Below are positions 62,001-64,000 of a DNA stretch of 64,000 nucleotides, in pieces. Source of the DNA: Casuarius casuarius. Taxonomy: Eukaryota > Chordata > Aves > Casuariiformes > Casuariidae. Each line of letters begins with the position of its first letter. Position 1 is the stretch's first letter. Under the pieces are notes generated by a model, which had not been told where the DNA came from, ran no database searches, and saw nothing but the letters and a program-made list of their open reading frames with translations. A program made the position numbers and the translations under genes. The stretch spans positions 1-64,000 of the forward strand of contig PTFA01000017.1 of assembly GCA_003342895.1 (NCBI GenBank), in the 5' to 3' direction.

Positions 62001-64000
62001 AAAAGGCTTTGGATTTTACCTTTGGATGCAGAAAAAGGATGCTATAGAAAGAGTTTACCCCTGCAATCTCTGATTAGCAGAGAATTGGCTGCCTGACTGA
62101 GGAAACTGCACAAATAGTGTAATCCTGCAGGCACTGTTTTATCAGCTGGGGTTATCTGGTTCTCCAGATCCCACATGCATGTTGTTCTGTTTGCAGAAGC
62201 TCTGCTTAAATAATGTAGTCTGTTAATCAAGCCTCACTCCAGGATGGAGTAATATCCATAAAATTGTTTTCCTGTTTTTTATAACTTTGCCAAGGTTTAA
62301 TAGTTTTGATTTAAAAGTTTCACTGTAAAAATGCACACACAATTTTTATTCTCAGTAGTTCAACCTAAAATAATTTGGCTGTTTGCAAGAAGGAGATGAT
62401 TGCCTTGCTTAAATGCAAAAACTTCCAGCATTTTATCACAGGAGATCTTTAGAGCAGGTCTTGAATGCTGGGTGAAGAGTTTAGCTAGCTGGGGTTAGGG
62501 CTTGTCTCTTGCTCTCCCTGTAAAAATGGACCCTGGTCTGAGGAGGTCAGTAGTGCCCGAAAGACTGTTTCTGCTTACTTATTTCACTCTGTTTGTATGG
62601 GTAAGGCACCAAGCAGAGGAAAAAGCAGGCTTCCAGGGGGCCGACACCGGCTGCTTTTGCTGCAGACTTGATTGCATCAGAGCTACTGTGACTGCGCAAC
62701 CCTGACTTCACCCTCTTGAACAGTGCGTGGCAAGTGCAGTCTTCAGTTACCTGCCCATGCACAGCTTTTCCCATGGACTCGCCAAGGTGCCTGGGCTGGG
62801 GGGACGTGTCAGGGCGGTGGAGTGAGAGAGGCCATTGCCTCTTGGATCCTCTACATCATTTGCTGGAGGAATTGGGGAAGTCTACGGTGAATAAGATAGA
62901 GAAAGGAGAGTCTCCAGGGACGGGCTGTTAACTACTGCCCTGGAGAACTGGATTTTCCTCCTGAGGCTGGCAAGGAATTCCACAGGGATATAAATCTGTC
63001 ACTTCAGTGACCTTTTTCACAGGAGATGCCTGTGCATTTCTCAATTTCTGGACTCGTTATCTGAGCCCATAGGTCTGACTTGTTGAAATGAAAAGAAGAA
63101 CACTTGGAGTTTCCAACGGAGTCCTGGAGAGCTGTGCTTGGCTCTGAAGAGATACAGTGCAACAAAATGCTGGGTTCTTTAAAAATAACCATGCTGTAAA
63201 CATTTCAAATTAGTTAGTCTTGTGATGATTAATATCTCTGTGTCTCAACCCCCTGTTTGTAAATTGGACATAAGGAAGCCTTCTCATCTCACCAGACATT
63301 TGGGAGAACAAAGTCGCTGATTTGGGGAAAATGTTCATATACATACATAGGAAAATGAATAATGCTGTCTCTGCAGCAGGATTTGAATAATGTATAATAA
63401 GTGAAGCATCAAGTGAAGCATAGAACAAAGATGAAAACAATATGGTGAATTAACTGTAAAAGCATTGGACAGTCTTTCACCATTCTTTCAGTGAAGAATA
63501 TCAGCTGAGCAGTCATGCACCCTCTCTTCTCTGTACAGAGCAGTAGGACAGGAGTGTTGAGGAGATGACAGTGTATGGCCAGGTAACTAAAGGGTAGCAT
63601 AATACATACATGATGGAGCTAAGTTAAACTTGCATAGGCATCTGTACCTCTGGAGCCCTGTCCTTGGCACTACCAGCTGCTTTGTAGGTTATGGGTATAT
63701 AGCACAATGCAGCACTGAGCTAAAGGCGCTCAAACAGAGTGCCGGGAAGGAGAGCAACATAACCCTGAGTAGCACTGCTAGCATGGCTCTGAAGAGCTGT
63801 GCCCAGTGTTTTCACCCTTGGGTGCTCTACTTAAATATCCTTGCTCAAAGGCGCTTGGGCACCTTAGAGACAGCAGCCAGTGAGAGCAGTGAATATTGAT
63901 AGGTGTACACATATGCGACAGGACTGAGTTTGAGAAGTAATTTGCAATTAAAATGTAGTCACTGAGGTAGATAAATTTAATTATTTAGAAACATTCAAGC
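56092..64000. other. Non-coding sequence to the right edge
   Basis: No gene is identified. Small items: N bases at 56990 and 57245, a CpG-bearing stretch at 57980-58055, an A-run joined to a T-run (59171-59190), and a TA-rich microsatellite (59927-59956). The longest open segment is 58111-58506 on the plus strand (131 codons, starting MKNVFVKK), in ordinary AT-rich sequence and without a recognisable domain. GC-richer sequence near 60460-60850 and 62550-62920 gives short overlapping open segments on both strands that look like chance. Confidence 0.5.
59927..59956. repeat. TA-rich microsatellite
   Basis: ATTATATATATATTTATATATATG-like run in two blocks, just after a short CACACATGCACA stretch. 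Confidence 0.85.

Noticed and set aside
1..64000. CRISPR arrays, bacterial operons, toxin-antitoxin or phage modules
   Set aside because: No regularly spaced direct repeats, no ribosome-binding sites and no bacterial-type gene density; the repeats and composition are those of a bird genome.
1..64000. Previously undescribed coding system
   Set aside because: Outside the retroviral and CR1 pieces no linked set of coding regions was found. The remaining candidates are isolated and unproven, so no system is claimed.

Overview
The window is vertebrate nuclear DNA, almost certainly from a bird. It is AT-rich and densely stopped in all six frames, no protein-coding host gene can be recognised, and the identifiable landmarks are sauropsid repeats. 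These are a 5'-truncated CR1 LINE whose 3' end is of the avian type, several much older CR1 relics of the kind shared with turtles and crocodilians, a small inverted-repeat DNA transposon, and part of an endogenous retrovirus (ERV) that looks ERV-L-like (class III). There is no operon-like organisation, no bacterial gene, no tRNA or rRNA gene and no CRISPR array. The setting is best read as a gene desert or a large intron.

Layout. Positions 1 to about 1500 hold the gag, protease and start of reverse transcriptase of a decayed retrovirus on the minus strand, cut by the left edge of the window. Its leader or LTR probably lies between 1480 and 2035 but could not be delimited. 2036-8540 is ordinary non-coding sequence with one short duplication and a GC-rich, CpG-bearing patch near 7.9-8.3 kb. 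8540-10378 is an ancient plus-strand CR1. 13010-13884 is a younger plus-strand CR1 with a readable reverse-transcriptase C-terminus. Minus-strand relics of the ancient CR1 type lie at 20051-20230 and 35477-35850. A palindromic DNA-transposon relic lies at 38479-38682. A local tandem duplication is at 31132-31270. CpG-rich patches occur near 8.2, 32.0, 49.8, 51.8 and 58.0 kb.

How things work together. The only linked coding pieces are the retroviral ones: gag C-terminus, protease and reverse transcriptase share one frame on the minus strand and are broken by stop codons, so the element is not intact. The best candidate for a host exon is 26809-26914, a splice-flanked 30-codon open segment that I could not assign to a gene.

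Limits. Repeat calls rest on my recognition of family sequences, not on a search. Divergence, exact boundaries and subfamily names are not measured. Seventeen isolated single N bases show that this is a draft assembly.
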